This document shows positions 63,184 through 64,000 of a DNA stretch of 64,000 bases, one piece after another. This DNA comes from Halobacteriales archaeon QS_4_70_19. Its GTDB lineage: Archaea; Halobacteriota; Halobacteria; Halobacteriales; Haloarculaceae. The notes under the pieces were generated by a model that did no database searches, was not told where the DNA came from, and saw nothing but the letters and a program-made list of their open reading frames with translations. Location: contig PXRM01000035.1 of assembly GCA_003020985.1 (NCBI GenBank), forward strand, positions 1 to 64,000, read 5' to 3'. Position 1 is the stretch's first letter. Each line of letters begins with the position of its first letter. The translations under genes were made by a program, and so were the position numbers.

Positions 63184-64000
63184 CAGCGCTCCCCCCCGTC
63201 CGACTGCTCGCCCGGGTCCGGGGGACGGCCCCCGTCCGTCTCGGCGCGTGCGGTCGTGGGCTCGGCCGGCGGCTCCGTCTCGACCGGCGACAGCGCCCGC
63301 AGTACGGCCGTCTCGAACGGCGTCCGGTCGACGGACACCAGCGACTCGATGCGCCGGTCCGAGACGACCACCGGGTTCCGGAGCCCCTTCACCAGCGGCA
63401 CCGCCACGGCCGGCGGGACGTCGGTCACGAGCCCGAGCCACCGGGAGGAGAGCCCCGGCGAGAGCACCGGCGCGGGCAGGATGAGCGGCTCGCGCCGCCC
63501 CGATAGCCGTGCCGTCCGCCGGAGCATCGCCTCGTAGGTCAGCACCTCCGGGCCGCCGATCTCGAACGTGTCGGCCCGCGTCTCGGGCACGTCGAGCACG
63601 CCGACCAGGTAGGCGACGACGTCGTCGATGGCGATGGGCTGGCACGGCGTCCGGACCCACCGCGGGGTCACCATCACGGGGAGCCGGGCGACGAGCTGTC
63701 GGATGATGTCGAACGAGAGGGAGCCGTCGCCGATGATGACGGCGGCCCGGAGCGTCGTCAGGTCGTAGTCGCCTGCCCCGAGGACGCGCTCGACCTCGCG
63801 ACGCGAGCGGAGGTGTTCGGAGAGGTCGTCCCCATCGTCACCCAGGCCGCCGAGGTAGACGACGCGGTCGACGCCCGCCGCGCTCGCCGCGTCGGCGAAG
63901 TGCCGGGCCGCCCGCCGGTCGCGCTCGGCGAACTCCTCGCCGGAGCCCATCGAGTGGACGAGGTAGTAAGCGGCGTCGGTTCCCTCGAGTGCCCCCTCCC
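63183..64000 (-). CDS. NAD(P)-binding atypical SDR/NmrA-like protein (5' truncated by window)
   Basis: The gene enters from beyond the right edge; the frame is open to base 64000 (upstream residues EGTDAAYYLVHSMGSGEEF). The visible part has AARHFADAASAAGVDRVVYL then GGLGDDGDDLSEHLRSRREV, TLRAAVIIGDGSLSFDIIRQ and MVTPRWVRTPCQPIAIDDVV, typical of atypical SDRs of the complex I NDUFA9/YbjT type. The Rossmann GxxGxxG is outside the window. The C-terminus is a low-complexity tail (ARAETDGGRPPDPGEQSDGG). It is coupled to the downstream membrane-protein gene. Confidence 0.88.
   Translation of the reverse strand, partial: EGALEGTDAAYYLVHSMGSGEEFAERDRRAARHFADAASAAGVDRVVYLGGLGDDGDDLSEHLRSRREVERVLGAGDYDLTTLRAAVIIGDGSLSFDIIRQLVARLPVMVTPRWVRTPCQPIAIDDVVAYLVGVLDVPETRADTFEIGGPEVLTYEAMLRRTARLSGRREPLILPAPVLSPGLSSRWLGLVTDVPPAVAVPLVKGLRNPVVVSDRRIESLVSVDRTPFETAVLRALSPVETEPPAEPTTARAETDGGRPPDPGEQSDGGER

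Noticed and set aside
1-64000. CRISPR array, rRNA operon, intact insertion sequence or prophage
   Set aside because: No regularly spaced repeats beyond the 29-bp tandem at 36331, no rRNA-like sequence, and no transposase or integrase frame found.

Overview
The window is chromosomal DNA of a haloarchaeon (class Halobacteria). It is very GC-rich, with short AT-rich promoter islands and acidic (Asp/Glu-rich) proteins. The informational genes are archaeal: split RNA polymerase subunits A'/A'', PriL, RLI/ABCE1, Sec61-beta and GatB. There are many small Halobacteria-type proteins, and many starts look leaderless, with a TATA-like box about 25-30 nt upstream of the start codon. There is no rRNA, CRISPR array, intact transposon or prophage.

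Layout. 1-3734: 3' end of rpoA1, then rpoA2 interrupted by a 494-residue intein. The usual haloarchaeal continuation (nusA, S12, S7) is missing and a frameshifted winged-helix gene follows. 4.5-9.9 kb: a membrane protein, gatB, a winged-helix membrane regulator, a secreted subtilase and a membrane protein. 9.9-17 kb: a histidine-kinase relic, tRNA-Leu(TAA) with a duplicated 3' end, a ferredoxin-like protein, a MOSC protein, phosphoglycolate phosphatase, an ABM monooxygenase, two paralogous mini zinc-finger proteins, a frameshifted secreted protein and tRNA-Ile(GAT). 17-26.4 kb: a REC-PAS-PAS histidine kinase, a PhoD / purple-acid-phosphatase-type pair, FxsA, a SWIM zinc-finger protein and an HtrA-like protease whose 5' end holds a G13 tract. 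26.4-34.4 kb: LarE, an ATPase-like protein coupled to MscS, thioredoxin, Sec61-beta, a DUF3179 lipoprotein, an HTH protein, an EMC6-like protein and RLI. 34.5-41.7 kb: an intact winged-helix regulator, type II GAPDH, Hsp20, a frameshifted histidine kinase, a decayed RimK-like ATP-grasp gene and a Na+/Ca2+ antiporter. 41.8-53.1 kb: a FolC-FolP fusion, a ferritin-like protein, HtpX, a frameshifted PspAB, PriL, a trkA-trkH pair and a secreted gluzincin. 53.1-64 kb: an AT-rich island, a second Trk operon with a 47-residue microprotein between trkA and trkH, thiolase, a BtrH-like protein, a hotdog thioesterase, a nuclease-like protein, a small acidic protein, and a membrane protein coupled to an NAD-binding protein that runs off the end.

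How the genes work together. Several groups deal with envelope and ion homeostasis: two Trk potassium systems, MscS, the Na+/Ca2+ antiporter and HtpX/PspAB. Others give phosphate scavenging (two Tat-exported phosphatases) and secreted proteolysis (subtilase, HtrA, gluzincin).

The most striking window-wide signal is the number of disrupted genes. At least seven reading frames are broken, several by what looks like a single-base indel, while most neighbours are intact. This means either real pseudogene formation or residual indel errors in the assembly. All functional calls come from reading the sequence; no database search was run.
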